A stretch of DNA of 64,000 nt from Myxacorys almedinensis A (GCF_010091945.1 NZ_WVIE01000001.1:62001-126000), one strand, 5' to 3'. Positions 45,652-55,218 are shown, numbered from the stretch's first letter. The notes: a model not told the origin generated them from the letters alone. Translations and numbers: made by a program.

Positions 45652-46188
45652 ATGGCAGAGTCTGCAAATCAAAACACGGAACGGACTGACTATTTGGATG
45701 AGAACACTTTAAAGGCAGTTGAAACTTACGAAAAGCTGGGGACTGATAATAAACTAGCGCTTCTATATTACGTGTACGAAAAGATGGGAGATTCGGTCAC
45801 ACCCGCAGACCCCACCGCCGCCGAGCCAGAATTGTCGCCGGTTTTGATGGATAGTTTTTACAATCTTTCTCACACCGATCAACTCAATGCAATGCGTGAC
45901 ATTGTGAATTGTGCTGATACAGAATACTCGCGTGCCTACGGTGCGCTGAAGGAAAACAATCAGCTTCTGGTGTGGTTTGATTGGGCAGAGCGTATGGGTG
46001 ACACAGTTGTGGGAATGCCAAGCGACTACAACGTGCCTGAATCAGTTAACACTAGCCTCGGTCAAATTGAAGCACTTGAGTTTGAGCAACAGATAACACT
46101 ACTGCGAGAAATTGCACGCGGTATGGGTCACACTGATGTGAAACCGATTCCAACCCAGACAGAAACCGGAAAAACATCAAGCTTGTAA
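45652..46188 (+). CDS. Orange-carotenoid-protein N-terminal-domain protein (helical carotenoid protein-like)
   Basis: 178-residue stand-alone version of the all-helical carotenoid-binding N-terminal domain of OCP; the regulatory C-terminal domain is absent. Conserved landmarks: LALLYYVYEKMGDSVTP (OCP reads LALIWFAYLEMG), where the Tyr equivalent to OCP Tyr44 is kept and Trp41 is Tyr; LLVWFDWAERMG, with the Trp110 equivalent kept; and QQITLLREIARGMG, with the Arg155 equivalent kept. HCPs bind a keto-carotenoid and quench singlet oxygen or phycobilisomes. Here the tail beyond about 160 is short and polar. Carotenoid binding is likely but not proven by this reading. Confidence 0.8.
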   Translation: MAESANQNTERTDYLDENTLKAVETYEKLGTDNKLALLYYVYEKMGDSVTPADPTAAEPELSPVLMDSFYNLSHTDQLNAMRDIVNCADTEYSRAYGALKENNQLLVWFDWAERMGDTVVGMPSDYNVPESVNTSLGQIEALEFEQQITLLREIARGMGHTDVKPIPTQTETGKTSSL

Positions 46189-46249
46189 TCCCTGATTTGC
46201 TACTTGCTGCAACACTTTGATCCTTAGTTTCTAATACTTTGTATGAAGC

Positions 46250-46903
46250 TTATCTGTCGGAGCGGGTCTGTCTTCGATGGAGAAGCTTGAGAAGAGGATC
46301 TAACTCTTCGGGCGTTAGGTCGCGCCATTGCCCAGGGGCAAGCCCGGTGAGACAAAGTTCAGCATTTCTGTTTGAGACTGAATCTACCAAGCCCTTTAAG
46401 AGCGCTACTCTCACTAGCCGTAGGGTGGGAAATCCGATGGCGGCGGTCATGCGTCTAACTTGCCTATTTTTGCCCTCAGTGAGCGTGATTTCGATCCAGG
46501 CTGTCGGGACATTTTTGCGAAATCGGATTGGCGGATCGCGGGGAGGAATGTCAGGTTCAGGAATAAGCGACACCTGTGCGGGGCGAGTGTTGTAATTTTG
46601 GATCTTGATGCCTTGGCGCAGGTGAGCAAGGGCTGCTTCGGTCGGGATGCGATCGACCTGTGCCCAGTAGGTGCGCGGATGCTCAAATTTTGGGTTGCTT
46701 AATTGGTGCTGAAGTTGCCCATGATTGGTAAGCAACATTAGCCCCTCGCTGTCGTGATCGAGACGACCAACCGGATAAACATCAGTAACTGGAATAAAAT
46801 CTTTGAGTGTTGATCGTCGTTGCTCTACTGGGCTGTCATCGGTAAATTGACTCAGAACATTATAGGGTTTGTAAAATAAGAGATAACGATAAGACATAGG
46901 CAT
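46250..46903 (-). CDS. rluE: 23S rRNA pseudouridine synthase, RluE-type
   Basis: Isomerises a specific uridine in ribosomal RNA. Features: [20 protein letters not shown] at the start, [16 protein letters not shown] with the catalytic Asp, and a C-terminal domain with [19 protein letters not shown]. The match to the RluE branch is by the [11 protein letters not shown] segment. The frame opens at 46945; ATG 46903 or 46897 is preferred, giving about 217 residues. It has no S4 domain. It lies 29 bases downstream of hisC and is probably co-transcribed with it. Confidence 0.88.
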   Translation of the reverse strand: MPMSYRYLLFYKPYNVLSQFTDDSPVEQRRSTLKDFIPVTDVYPVGRLDHDSEGLMLLTNHGQLQHQLSNPKFEHPRTYWAQVDRIPTEAALAHLRQGIKIQNYNTRPAQVSLIPEPDIPPRDPPIRFRKNVPTAWIEITLTEGKNRQVRRMTAAIGFPTLRLVRVALLKGLVDSVSNRNAELCLTGLAPGQWRDLTPEELDPLLKLLHRRQTRSDR

Positions 46904-46931
46904 GATGATTCGTTTCTTTATTAGGACAGGA

Positions 46932-47981
46932 TTAGAACAGGTCACGCAAAGTTTCGACTAAGCGTTGGTTTTGCTCATCTGTCCCGACGGTGATGCGAAG
47001 CTTATCGTCTAGCCCAGATTGATTAAAATAACGGACAAGAATTCCTCGATTTTTTAATTCTAAATATAGATCTTCTGCGCGTTTTGCTGTGGAAGTGGCA
47101 AGCACAAAATTTCCATGAGACTCTGCGATCGCAAATCCTAAATTGATCAGATCCAGCGTTAAACGCGATCGCGAAGTTTTCACCTTCTCAGCACACGCAT
47201 TTTTGTAGGCTTGGTCGCGCATTGCGGCTGTTCCAACCAGCGTCGCGATCGCATCAATATTGTAGCTATCTTTTACCTTAAATAACCCCTCTAGCAGCGT
47301 TGGATTGGCAATTCCAAACCCCATTCGCAATCCGGCTAATGAATATCCTTTTGACAAGGTTCGCAACACAATTACGTTCTGAAACTCAAACACTAGCGAT
47401 AACGCAGAATATTCAGAAAAGTCAACATAAGCTTCGTCAATCACCAATACGCCAGTCAACTGTTTCGCTAATTTTCGCAACTCATCAAGCAACACAACAT
47501 GACCCGACGGGCTATTAGGAGAAGCAATAAACGTCACTGCTCCTTTCGCGGCAACAAGTGCATCAATCGGAAGCGCAAAGTCTGATGGGTAGGGGATCTC
47601 AATCACTTCCGCAGGCTGCATTGCTGAGAGAGTGCCGTATAAAACGTAGGTTGGAGTTGGGTAAACGATCGTGCGATCGCTCCCTTCGCCACATGCCCTC
47701 ACCACCACATTCAGCATGTCATCACTGCCATTTCCTACAATCACCCAATCGGCAGGAACACCGAGCGCATCGCTGACAGCCTCGCAAAACTCGCGTGCAA
47801 ACGGGTCGGGGTAGCGGCGGAGCCATTCACCATCGAGAGCGCGGAGCGCTTCTAGCGCTTGAGGAGAAGGCGGATAGGGATTTTCGTTGGTGTTGAGTTT
47901 GATGATCGACGTTCCAGGTTTGGGCTGTTCGCCTGGAATATACCCCTTCATAGCTGCGATCGTAGGACGAAAGTAACTCAT
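46932..47981 (-). CDS. hisC: Histidinol-phosphate aminotransferase
   Basis: PLP-dependent step of histidine biosynthesis. From ATG 47981 ([19 protein letters not shown]) 349 residues; the frame also opens six codons upstream at a TTG. The PLP lysine is in [15 protein letters not shown], with [14 protein letters not shown] at the N-terminus, [15 protein letters not shown] for substrate and IDEAYVDF for PLP contact. It is followed by rluE on the same strand. No other his gene is near. Confidence 0.95.
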   Translation of the reverse strand: MSYFRPTIAAMKGYIPGEQPKPGTSIIKLNTNENPYPPSPQALEALRALDGEWLRRYPDPFAREFCEAVSDALGVPADWVIVGNGSDDMLNVVVRACGEGSDRTIVYPTPTYVLYGTLSAMQPAEVIEIPYPSDFALPIDALVAAKGAVTFIASPNSPSGHVVLLDELRKLAKQLTGVLVIDEAYVDFSEYSALSLVFEFQNVIVLRTLSKGYSLAGLRMGFGIANPTLLEGLFKVKDSYNIDAIATLVGTAAMRDQAYKNACAEKVKTSRSRLTLDLINLGFAIAESHGNFVLATSTAKRAEDLYLELKNRGILVRYFNQSGLDDKLRITVGTDEQNQRLVETLRDLF

Positions 47982-48382
47982 AGCGTTTGCAGAAACCAAT
48001 CGTGCGATTATTGATGGCGTGAAGTGAACTGTTGCAATTTAATTAAAATTTAGATTTTACCGTGTGAATCAACAGGCGTTCTAAAAACAGCAGAATTTGA
48101 CTTAAAACCTGCGATCGCATCATCAATAACCCTAAAAATAACTACAAATAAAGTACTGAAAATTGTTGAGAGGTCTGGTGTCCTAAGACTGCATCAACAG
48201 CCGTCTCATCCCAAAGAAGCATCACTAATCCAGATTAGTCCCAGATTGGACTTTTACTCAGTCGGGAGAACTACGACCATAGATAGAAATGCCTAAAAAT
48301 CGTCATTTTGTCATTTCTATGTCACATTTACCTTCGATTCTAGACACTAGACCAGCCATGAATTACCGTCTACAAAAATTGT

Positions 48383-48412
48383 CAACATTGTTTCAAACAA
48401 CATTGTTTCAAA
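48383..48412. repeat. 15-bp tandem repeat, two copies
   Basis: CAACATTGTTTCAAA occurs twice end to end, 32 bases before the methyltransferase start. The whole gap 47982-48443 is A/T-rich and otherwise empty of genes. Confidence 0.85.
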
Positions 48413-48443
48413 ATAGTTGTCTATCCCGTTTGGAAATTGCCTT

Positions 48444-49088
48444 ATGAACACCTCACGATTCTGCCACACACCACCCCAGCGATCGCTGAAGGTTTTGATT
48501 GCTGGATTTGGCTTGGTTGGTTTGCTCGCAGCAGGCTGCACCCAAGATCGCACGTTTGATGCAGGAACTCAAGCCACTCCTACTCAGCCTGCGACTGCCT
48601 CTCCCCAAGTCCAAAAAGACGTGCCCTATGTTCCCACTCCCCAAGAGGTGGTGAATGAGATGCTGCAACTGGCAAATGTGGGTCCAAATGACGTGCTCTA
48701 CGATCTTGGCAGTGGTGATGGGCGCATTGTGATTACTGCCGCTCAAAAGTTTGGCACTCGTGGAGTTGGTGTTGATATCGATCCAGAACGGGTTGCAGAA
48801 GCCAACGCGAATGCTCAGACTGCTGGAGTTACCGATCGCGTGGAGTTTCGCCAGCAAGATCTGTTTCAAACTGACTTACGAGAAGCAACTGTTGTAACAC
48901 TTTATCTGTTGCCAGAAGTCAACCAAAGACTGCGCCCCAAACTCTTCAGCGAACTGAAACCCGGAACTCGAATCGTCTCCCATGCCTTTGATATGGGCAA
49001 CTGGAAGCCTGAGCAAGTCCGCCAAGTTAATGGACGCACCGTTTATTATTGGACTGTTCCTGAAACTATTCCTGAGAATTTACGGTAA
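48444..49088 (+). CDS. Exported SAM-dependent methyltransferase with lipoprotein signal
   Basis: From ATG 48444, 214 residues. The first 35 form a lipoprotein signal (RSLKVLIAGFGLVGLLAAGC with a lipobox), then a Thr/Pro/Gln-rich linker (about 36-60), then a class I methyltransferase domain with motif I DVLYDLGSGDGRIVI, the acidic loop GVDIDPERVAEA, and VEFRQQDLFQTDLREATVVT. The C-terminal part ends in a short strand segment (TVYYWTVPET). An S-adenosylmethionine enzyme with an export signal is odd, since SAM is cytoplasmic. Such annotated proteins occur in cyanobacteria; the substrate is unknown. Confidence 0.8.
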   Translation: MNTSRFCHTPPQRSLKVLIAGFGLVGLLAAGCTQDRTFDAGTQATPTQPATASPQVQKDVPYVPTPQEVVNEMLQLANVGPNDVLYDLGSGDGRIVITAAQKFGTRGVGVDIDPERVAEANANAQTAGVTDRVEFRQQDLFQTDLREATVVTLYLLPEVNQRLRPKLFSELKPGTRIVSHAFDMGNWKPEQVRQVNGRTVYYWTVPETIPENLR

Positions 49089-49326
49089 TCGCAGTTCTAT
49101 CATCGAGGGATTTCCAGTTGCCATTCAAAAGCAAGAGCGACATGTTGCGTTTTATGTAACTTATGGCAGGTGAATTTATTCTTCTTTTGTGATTTCATTA
49201 CTGTTGTAGTTGCTGTATAAATTGCATAACTCAGTTATCTTCAGCCAGCTACCATAGGCGGATGGATGGTCAAAAATCTTTTCGATCCGCGTCTTAAGTC
49301 TTTTGTTGAAATTTAGGAGATTCGTC

Positions 49327-49971
49327 ATGAACCGTTCTAGTCACGTTAGTTTAGTCACATCTTTTCAGACCCTGGTTTCAAAGTCATCTAAGGGTATCGT
49401 AGCTAGCCTTGCTCTTTTGCCGATCGTGGCGGCATGTGCCACCCCCACAACGCAAACACCCGAAGCCGTGCAACCGGCTCCAGAGTCTCCCATCGCAACC
49501 ACTCCAGAAACAACCCCAGCCCCGACTACAGGTGCTGCTCAGACGGGTGACAATATTGTAGAAGTGGCACAGGCGAACCCATCCCTGAGCACCTTTGCTT
49601 CTGTGGTTGGTGAAGCCGATCTGGGGGACACGTTAGACGGGGATGGTCCGTTCACAGTGTTTGCGCCCTCTAACGAAGCTTTTAATGCAGTTCCGGCTGA
49701 AACTCGTCAGCGCCTTCTACAGCCTGAAAACCGCCAAGTCCTTCGTCAGGTGTTGACCAATCATGTCGTCCAAGGGCAACGGCTGACGGCGGCGCAAATT
49801 CAACCCGGCTCGGTGCAGACTGTGGCAGGCAACTCGGTTGATATTCAAGTACCGCAAGCTAATCAGGTTAGAGTTGGGGAAGCCACAGTCACTCAGCCTG
49901 ATCTGGTGGCAAGTAATGGTGTGATTCACGTCATTGATCAAATTCTTTTGCCTCCGAATTTCAACCTATAA
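49327..49971 (+). CDS. Fasciclin-domain lipoprotein
   Basis: Secreted adhesion-type protein. ATG 49327 has GGAGA upstream at good spacing; the frame extends further to 49303. A lipobox (LPIVAAC) is at about residue 38. A Thr/Pro/Gln-rich linker is followed by one FAS1 domain (about 90-214) with FTVFAPSNEAFNAVP, VLRQVLTNHVVQGQ and GVIHVIDQILLPP. FAS1 proteins act in cell adhesion or envelope function; the exact role is unknown. A terminator-like hairpin follows at 50036-50070. Confidence 0.92.
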   Translation: MNRSSHVSLVTSFQTLVSKSSKGIVASLALLPIVAACATPTTQTPEAVQPAPESPIATTPETTPAPTTGAAQTGDNIVEVAQANPSLSTFASVVGEADLGDTLDGDGPFTVFAPSNEAFNAVPAETRQRLLQPENRQVLRQVLTNHVVQGQRLTAAQIQPGSVQTVAGNSVDIQVPQANQVRVGEATVTQPDLVASNGVIHVIDQILLPPNFNL

Positions 49972-50035
49972 CTCTTGCATTGCTTGATGTGCTGGTAAGT
50001 CTCTAAAGACTGCGTTGAATTTGACTTGAGCTAGT

Positions 50036-50070
50036 TGAGTGAGTCCCAAACAATTGTGGGGACTCACTTA
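50036..50070 (+). terminator. Terminator-like hairpin after the fasciclin gene
   Basis: AGTGAGTCCC pairs with GGGACTCACT (50038-50047 with 50059-50068), extendable by two pairs, loop AAACAATTGTG. The tail is TTAAAAG, not a T run, so termination may be weak or bidirectional. Confidence 0.5.
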
Positions 50071-50176
50071 AAAGTGTGTGCTAAGGCTTTGCACTCCCAC
50101 AACCTGGCACTCCTGCTAGCTGACAGGTTGCAGTCTACTTAAACCGAAGAAGGTGAAACCGATATAAGGTGCAGTT

Positions 50177-51547
50177 GTGAGTAAATCTGAAAATTTTGGT
50201 CGGGTGAAGATTGCCTCAATGGAGCAAGCCGCAGCCCCCAGACCAACTCTTAGTTCGGCAGATGCGATCGCATTGATTGTCGGGATTGTGATTGGGGCAG
50301 GTATTTTTGAAACGCCGAGTCTTGTGGCTGCCAATGCCAATGGCGCAACCATGGTGCTGTTGATTTGGCTGGCGGGGGGTATCGTATCTTTGTTTGGGGC
50401 ACTGTGCTACGCCGAACTTTCTACAGCCTATCCTCACGTTGGTGGAAACTACTATTTTCTTAAGCGGGCATTTGGGCAAAACCTGGCATTTTTGTTTGCT
50501 TGGGCGCGGATGGCAGTGATCCAAACTGGATCGATTGCCCTATTAGCCTTTGTTTTTGGCGATTATGCGTCCCAACTTTGGCGGCTTGGGGCTTCATCAT
50601 CATCAATCTATGCAGCGTTGGTTATTATTTTTTTCAGCATTCTTAATATCATAGGATTGCATCAAGGCAAAACGATGCAGAATGCATTGACAATTGCAAC
50701 AGTGCTAGGGTTGGCTTCTGTAATCGTAGTTGGATTGTTTTTAAGTAGCGCTCCTATTAGTCCGCAGGTGGTAGCTCCATCAACTGGAACGTGGGGATCG
50801 GCTATGCTTTTTGTTCTCTTGTCGTATGGCGGGTGGAATGAAGCGGCTTATATTTCCGCAGAGATTCGCGATGGGGAACGGAATATTGTGCGATCGCTGC
50901 TCTGGAGCTTGGGCATCATCACTGCCCTTTATTTGCTGATTAATCTGGCGTATCTACGTGGGTTGGGGCTAGATGGCATGGCGGAATCTCAGGCGGTCGG
51001 TGCCCAACTGATGCGGCAAGTATTTGGAGAACCAGGGGCAATCTTTCTCAGTCTTTTAGTTGTGATTTGTGCCTTGGGTTCCCTCAATGCCACCATCTTT
51101 ACCGGGGCCCGAACAAACTATGCCTTGGGGCAAGACATTCTCCTGTTCCGGTCTCTAGGTCGCTGGCAGTCTGCCTCAAGTACTCCCACAACAGCGCTGA
51201 TTGCCCAGGGTGCGATCGCGCTGTTTTTAGTGGGGTTAGGCACATTTACTCGAAACGGCTTTGAAACAATGGTTGACTACACTGCCCCTGTGTTTTGGTT
51301 CTTCTTTCTATTAAGTGGCATTTCGCTCATCGTACTGCGGTTTCGGGAACCCCAGCGATCGCGCCCCTTTCGGGTTCCCTTCTACCCGATTACACCGATT
51401 GTTTTCTGCGGGTTCTGCGTCTATTTGCTCTATTCCAGCGTGGTGTATACCGGCATTGGGGCAACGGTCGGAATTGCAGTGGTTGCCCTCGGTGCGCCGT
51501 TGTTGTATTTGAACAGCAAACTCCACGACAAAGCGAGAGACATTTAG
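50177..51547 (+). CDS. APC-family amino-acid permease
   Basis: Inner-membrane transporter, 456 residues with about 12 helices. The first helix has the family motif GIVIGAGIFETPSLVAANANG. Further segments: ALCYAELSTAYPHVGGNYYF, GGWNEAAYISAEIRDGERN and PVFWFFFLLSGISLIVLRFR. Two starts are possible: GTG 50177 and ATG 50219, the second giving 442 residues. Substrate is unknown. The PfkB kinase starts 90 bases after the stop. Confidence 0.85.
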   Translation: MSKSENFGRVKIASMEQAAAPRPTLSSADAIALIVGIVIGAGIFETPSLVAANANGATMVLLIWLAGGIVSLFGALCYAELSTAYPHVGGNYYFLKRAFGQNLAFLFAWARMAVIQTGSIALLAFVFGDYASQLWRLGASSSSIYAALVIIFFSILNIIGLHQGKTMQNALTIATVLGLASVIVVGLFLSSAPISPQVVAPSTGTWGSAMLFVLLSYGGWNEAAYISAEIRDGERNIVRSLLWSLGIITALYLLINLAYLRGLGLDGMAESQAVGAQLMRQVFGEPGAIFLSLLVVICALGSLNATIFTGARTNYALGQDILLFRSLGRWQSASSTPTTALIAQGAIALFLVGLGTFTRNGFETMVDYTAPVFWFFFLLSGISLIVLRFREPQRSRPFRVPFYPITPIVFCGFCVYLLYSSVVYTGIGATVGIAVVALGAPLLYLNSKLHDKARDI

Positions 51548-51636
51548 GCAGTCAACAAACGGAGGAATTAAGAGTTTCTTTAGGTTTAGAGCAATCGGGG
51601 CAAATAAACTATAGAGGACACTTCAAGGAAACGTCT

Positions 51637-52623
51637 GTGCTGAATCCTCGTGTAATCTGCCTCGGCGAAATCTTATTCGACTGTATTTCAAATCAACCTG
51701 GATCTCCTCTTGAATCGGTCACATCGTGGACTTCCTACCCCGGTGGTGCCCCTGCAAACGTTGCCTGCGCTTTGGCGAAATTAGGCACTCCATCGGCATT
51801 TGTGGGATGCGTCGGCGAAGATGAAGCAGGGCGATCGCTGGTTGATTTGCTGCAAACCCTTGGGGTAAACACGACCGGAGTGCAATATCATCCTCAGGCT
51901 CCGACGCGCACGGTACTTGTGCTGCGATCGCACACTGGCGATCGCAGTTTCGTGGCATTTGGCAATGAGCGATCGTCAGATGCATTTGCCGATACGCATC
52001 TTCAAGCGGCACATCTACCCGTAGAGTTGTTTCAGCAAGCGGATTACTTGGTGCTCGGCACGTTGGAGTTAGCGTATCCCGAAAGCCGAGCCGCGATCGC
52101 GCAAGCCCTGTCTCTCGCCGAACAATTCTTTGTCAAGGTGGTGCTAGATGTCAACTGGCGTCCGGTGTTTTGGCACGAGCCAGACATGGCTCCCTCGCTG
52201 ATTCATGAGATGATCAAGCGTATCGATTTTCTGAAGCTATCCGAGGAAGAAGCTGAGTGGCTGTTTGACACCACCGACCCAGGCGCGATCGCGTATCGGC
52301 TTGGCTCGGTCGAGGGGGTGCTGGTTACCAAGGGCGAACACGGCTCAGCCTATTGCCTCAGTGCAAACGAAGGGACGGTTCCGACCTTTGAGGTTGAGGT
52401 TGAAGACACAACGGGTGCCGGAGATTGCTTTTTGGCGGGGTTTGTCCATCAGCTTTGTCAGCACAACTTGCACGAGATTAGAGATCCGCAGGTGGCTCGG
52501 CAAATTGTGGAGTACGCAAATGCGGCAGGGGCGCTAACGACGGTGCGGCGGGGCGCGATCGCGGCTCAGCCCAGCCCCGCAGAAATCGAAGCCTTTTTAT
52601 TTCTACGCAACCAAACAAGCTGA
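51637..52623 (+). CDS. PfkB-family sugar kinase
   Basis: Carbohydrate kinase of the ribokinase fold, 328 residues from GTG 51637, which has AAGGAA at good spacing. An open frame runs upstream through the permease gene, but the family N-terminus (VICLGEILFDC) begins here. Motif 1 is SYPGGAPANVACALAKLG; motif 2 is DTTGAGDCFLAGF with the catalytic Asp. The sequence fits the fructokinase branch but the substrate is not certain. A tandem repeat and the CYTH gene follow. Confidence 0.88.
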   Translation: MLNPRVICLGEILFDCISNQPGSPLESVTSWTSYPGGAPANVACALAKLGTPSAFVGCVGEDEAGRSLVDLLQTLGVNTTGVQYHPQAPTRTVLVLRSHTGDRSFVAFGNERSSDAFADTHLQAAHLPVELFQQADYLVLGTLELAYPESRAAIAQALSLAEQFFVKVVLDVNWRPVFWHEPDMAPSLIHEMIKRIDFLKLSEEEAEWLFDTTDPGAIAYRLGSVEGVLVTKGEHGSAYCLSANEGTVPTFEVEVEDTTGAGDCFLAGFVHQLCQHNLHEIRDPQVARQIVEYANAAGALTTVRRGAIAAQPSPAEIEAFLFLRNQTS

Positions 52624-52635
52624 AATTGCACGATT

Positions 52636-52691
52636 CAAGCACACCAATTTCAGCACACCAGTCCAAGCACACCAATTTCAGCACACTAGTC
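52636..52691. repeat. 28-bp tandem repeat, two copies
   Basis: Two adjacent 28-base copies differ only at one position (CACACCAGTC versus CACACTAGTC), followed by the first five bases of a third copy. They fill the spacer between the PfkB kinase and the CYTH gene. Confidence 0.9.
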
Positions 52692-52704
52692 CAAGCGCAC
52701 ATCA

Positions 52705-53169
52705 ATGATGGAAATTGAGCGTAAATTCTTAATCAGCAGCGACGCGTGGCGCACCTTGGCAACGGGGACGCTCTATCGTCAAGGCTACATTCCATCTACC
52801 GATGGACGAACAGTGAGAGTGAGAATCGTCGGACAGCAAGGCTATTTAACGATCAAAGGGAAAACTCAAGGCATCAGCCGAGCAGAGTTTGAATATCCGA
52901 TTCCGGTAGATGATGCCACCCAACTGCTAGACACGATTTGCGAACCGCCTCTGATTGAAAAATATCGTTATCGTATCCGCTTAGATAGCGTGTTGTGGGA
53001 GGTCGATGAATTTTTAGGAGAAAACCAGGGGCTGGTTATAGCCGAAGTGGAATTGGAGACTGAGACTCAAGCGATCGCGTTGCCCTCTTGGGTTGGGCAA
53101 GAAGTTTCTGGGGATTTGCGTTACTACAATGCCAACTTAGCGAAGCATCCGTTTCAGCGCTGGAGCTAA
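52705..53169 (+). CDS. CYTH-domain phosphohydrolase (triphosphatase-like)
   Basis: 154 residues forming a triphosphate tunnel. It starts MMEIERKFLISSDAW, with the ExExK triphosphate-binding signature as EIERK. Acidic strands of the tunnel follow: VRVRIVGQQGYLTIKGK, YRYRIRLDSVLWEVDEF and LVIAEVELETETQAI. The family includes inorganic triphosphatases and class IV adenylate cyclases; short bacterial members usually cleave inorganic triphosphate. ATG 52705 and ATG 52708 are both possible. Confidence 0.9.
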   Translation: MMEIERKFLISSDAWRTLATGTLYRQGYIPSTDGRTVRVRIVGQQGYLTIKGKTQGISRAEFEYPIPVDDATQLLDTICEPPLIEKYRYRIRLDSVLWEVDEFLGENQGLVIAEVELETETQAIALPSWVGQEVSGDLRYYNANLAKHPFQRWS

Positions 53170-53244
53170 GATTCGCCATCATTCTTGTAGGTGAAGCGTT
53201 CTTGGGAAAGCATTTTCTAGGTAAAGCCTTGCCACAGGCGTCGT

Positions 53245-53730
53245 TTATGGTCTCAGCGCTTGATGAATCTGATCGACTACGTGCGTTACAGGCTGATCGA
53301 CATTGACTACGATCGCATCGATGGGTTCTTCTAAAGTTTGAAGCTGACTCTGCAACAGCGTAAGCGGCATAAAATGACCCTCGCGCCGCTCCATGCGTTC
53401 TTTCAACAATGCCTCAGGCGCTTTGAGGTAAACAAGCCTAACCTGATCGCAGTCTTGTTTTAGGTGCGATCGATACTTAGCTTTTAGAGCAGAACAGGCT
53501 AAAACGAGATTCGTGTTGCTCTCAAGTCTATGGGCGATCAGCGATCGCATCGTTTCTAACCATGGCTGGCGATCGGCATCGCCAAGCGGAATGCCCTGGC
53601 TCATTTTGTCGATATTGGCTTGAGGATGAAGCTTGTCTCCATCAATAAAGTCACACTCTAGGGCATTTGCAAGCTGTTTGCCGATCGTCGTTTTGCCAGA
53701 GCCAGCAACGCCCATCAACACCACAATCAT
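53245..53730 (-). CDS. Gluconokinase
   Basis: Phosphorylates gluconate to 6-phosphogluconate, feeding the oxidative pentose phosphate pathway. 161 residues from ATG 53730. P-loop [18 protein letters not shown], then [19 protein letters not shown] (substrate region) and [14 protein letters not shown]. Length and motifs fit GntK. Its ATG overlaps the leuD stop in an ATGA, so the two are translationally coupled. That pairing with a leucine gene has no metabolic sense I can see. Confidence 0.9.
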   Translation of the reverse strand: MIVVLMGVAGSGKTTIGKQLANALECDFIDGDKLHPQANIDKMSQGIPLGDADRQPWLETMRSLIAHRLESNTNLVLACSALKAKYRSHLKQDCDQVRLVYLKAPEALLKERMERREGHFMPLTLLQSQLQTLEEPIDAIVVNVDQPVTHVVDQIHQALRP

Positions 53731-54329
53731 GAAGCAACACTCCACCGGACATAGGGCAACCGAGCCGCTGTAGCGCTAATCTGATCGGCTTGCGCCACCA
53801 ACTGACCGCAGGCATCCCAGGTGCCAGCCACAAACATTTGACGAGACCCTTCGCCCATCGCCACGGGAGCCACGACGCCTTCACAGGTAACTTGCATCGT
53901 CTCAAGATCTACCGTGATTTGAGCTTGAGGATTCGCACTCAGCCGTTCTTGTAGGTGTTTCGTCACGCTGGGATCGGCGGTTACACAGGGAAGCCCAAGA
54001 GCGACACAGTTGCCAAAAAAGATTTCGGCAAAGCTCTCTCCAACGATCGCGCGGATGCCCCACTTTGCGATCGCTTGAGGCGCATGTTCGCGGCTCGATC
54101 CACACCCAAAGTTACCGTTCACAACCAACACCATTGCGCCTTGATAGTGTGGCAAATCAAAGGGGTGCTGTCCGCCTCGTTGAGCACGATCGTCGGCAAA
54201 GACCTGTTCGCCCAATCCATCAAATGTGACCGCCCGCAAAAACCGAGCCGGAATAATCCGATCGGTATCAATATCATTTCCAACGAGGGGAATTCCCCGT
54301 CCTGTAACGGTTCTAACTTCGCTTACCAT
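53727..54329 (-). CDS. leuD: 3-isopropylmalate dehydratase small subunit
   Basis: Small subunit of isopropylmalate isomerase, which with LeuC interconverts 2- and 3-isopropylmalate in leucine synthesis. 200 residues with [39 protein letters not shown] and the loop [18 protein letters not shown]. LeuC is not adjacent, so the two subunits are unlinked here. The stop overlaps the gluconokinase start. Confidence 0.94.
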   Translation of the reverse strand: MVSEVRTVTGRGIPLVGNDIDTDRIIPARFLRAVTFDGLGEQVFADDRAQRGGQHPFDLPHYQGAMVLVVNGNFGCGSSREHAPQAIAKWGIRAIVGESFAEIFFGNCVALGLPCVTADPSVTKHLQERLSANPQAQITVDLETMQVTCEGVVAPVAMGEGSRQMFVAGTWDACGQLVAQADQISATAARLPYVRWSVAS

Positions 54330-54437
54330 AGAACAACCTCTGCTTGGAATCTACCAGTATAGAACGGATCAAGCCGCACGGTGGATAGGGTTGCGATCTC
54401 CCATCGAAGGCAAAGATAACAATTTTACTAACCCGTT

Positions 54438-54677
54438 TCAACGGCGCGATCGCTGAGCGGCACTGGTATATTGTCCGTGAATGCTGACGAAATAGGGCAC
54501 ACAATAAGTAAGCATTGCAGAAATCCAGCGATCGCGGCTCATCTGTCCATCAATCAGCGCACGACCATGATTTAGCACCAGCAAAAGCGTCCCAATTACC
54601 AGTGCCACTTTGAATGCGGTAGGGGCAAATCTGGGGTTGGTGAGGCTAGCAAGAAAGCCTTTAAGAAATTGCATCAT
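54438..54677 (-). CDS. nrtS: NrtS-type nitrate/nitrite transporter
   Basis: Small membrane protein, about 79 residues from the double ATG at 54677/54674. One clear hydrophobic helix (FKVALVIGTLLLVLNHG) and a second, TYCVPYFVSIHG, plus LTNPRFAPTAFKVAL, fit NrtS proteins (two-helix subunits that assemble in the membrane, described in Synechococcus). The assignment rests on recognition of the KVALVIGTLL ... DRWISAMLTYCVPYFVS pattern. A nitrogen-regulator site was not found. Confidence 0.72.
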   Translation of the reverse strand: MMQFLKGFLASLTNPRFAPTAFKVALVIGTLLLVLNHGRALIDGQMSRDRWISAMLTYCVPYFVSIHGQYTSAAQRSRR

Positions 54678-54692
54678 TGGTTCAAATCTATC

Positions 54693-54790
54693 CTGCAAGC
54701 AGAATTATTGCATCATTCTCTAAGAAGCGACGATGGCTAACAGAATTGAAATCGAGTTTAAATGTGTTCTGCAAGCAGAATTGTTGCATC
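54693..54790. repeat. 22-bp direct repeat flanking 54 bases
   Basis: CTGCAAGCAGAATTATTGCATC at 54693-54714 recurs as the same sequence with one change (ATTG to GTTG) at 54769-54790. It begins at the 5' edge of nrtS. It could mark duplicated operators or a small insertion scar. Confidence 0.75.
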
Positions 54791-55218
54791 TTCACAAGTT
54801 CCTCAACTTCTTGTTTTAAAACTAAAAATTAAGAGGTGTTAACCTGCAAACCGCTGCAATCACGGGTTGCGGTCACAATACATGTTCCACAAAATCTTAA
54901 CTGCCAAGGTGCGTCTGATCCCACTCAGCACGAGTGAAATGCTGCGAACAGCTTTACTCAACCGAAGGCACCGCAGTCTCATCGGCAGTTTTATTGATTG
55001 TTTGATCAATTCAAGATGGATGCAGCATTCACCTATTCAATGTTGTGGATTGATGTTTGTGAATTGATGTTTGTGGATGAATTTATCCCACGCTGCTTCG
55101 TCGTTGCTCAACAGAGCGATTCTTTTTCAAACCTTCTCTTTTCCAAACGGTAATGACAAATCACTCGTGACAACTAACCCTGACAAACATTCAAATTGAC
55201 ACTTAGTTAGAGGTCTCT
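54791..55218. other. 428-base gap with a 14-bp tandem repeat
   Basis: No convincing gene is seen between nrtS and the FAD enzyme. A 66-codon frame at 54867-55067 lacks start context. TTGATGTTTGTGAA and TTGATGTTTGTGGA follow each other at 55050-55077. Confidence 0.4.

Noticed and set aside
51295-51636. 5' extension of the PfkB kinase frame through the permease gene
   Set aside because: The kinase family starts at VICLGEILFDC and a ribosome site precedes GTG 51637; the extension is a shadow of the permease.
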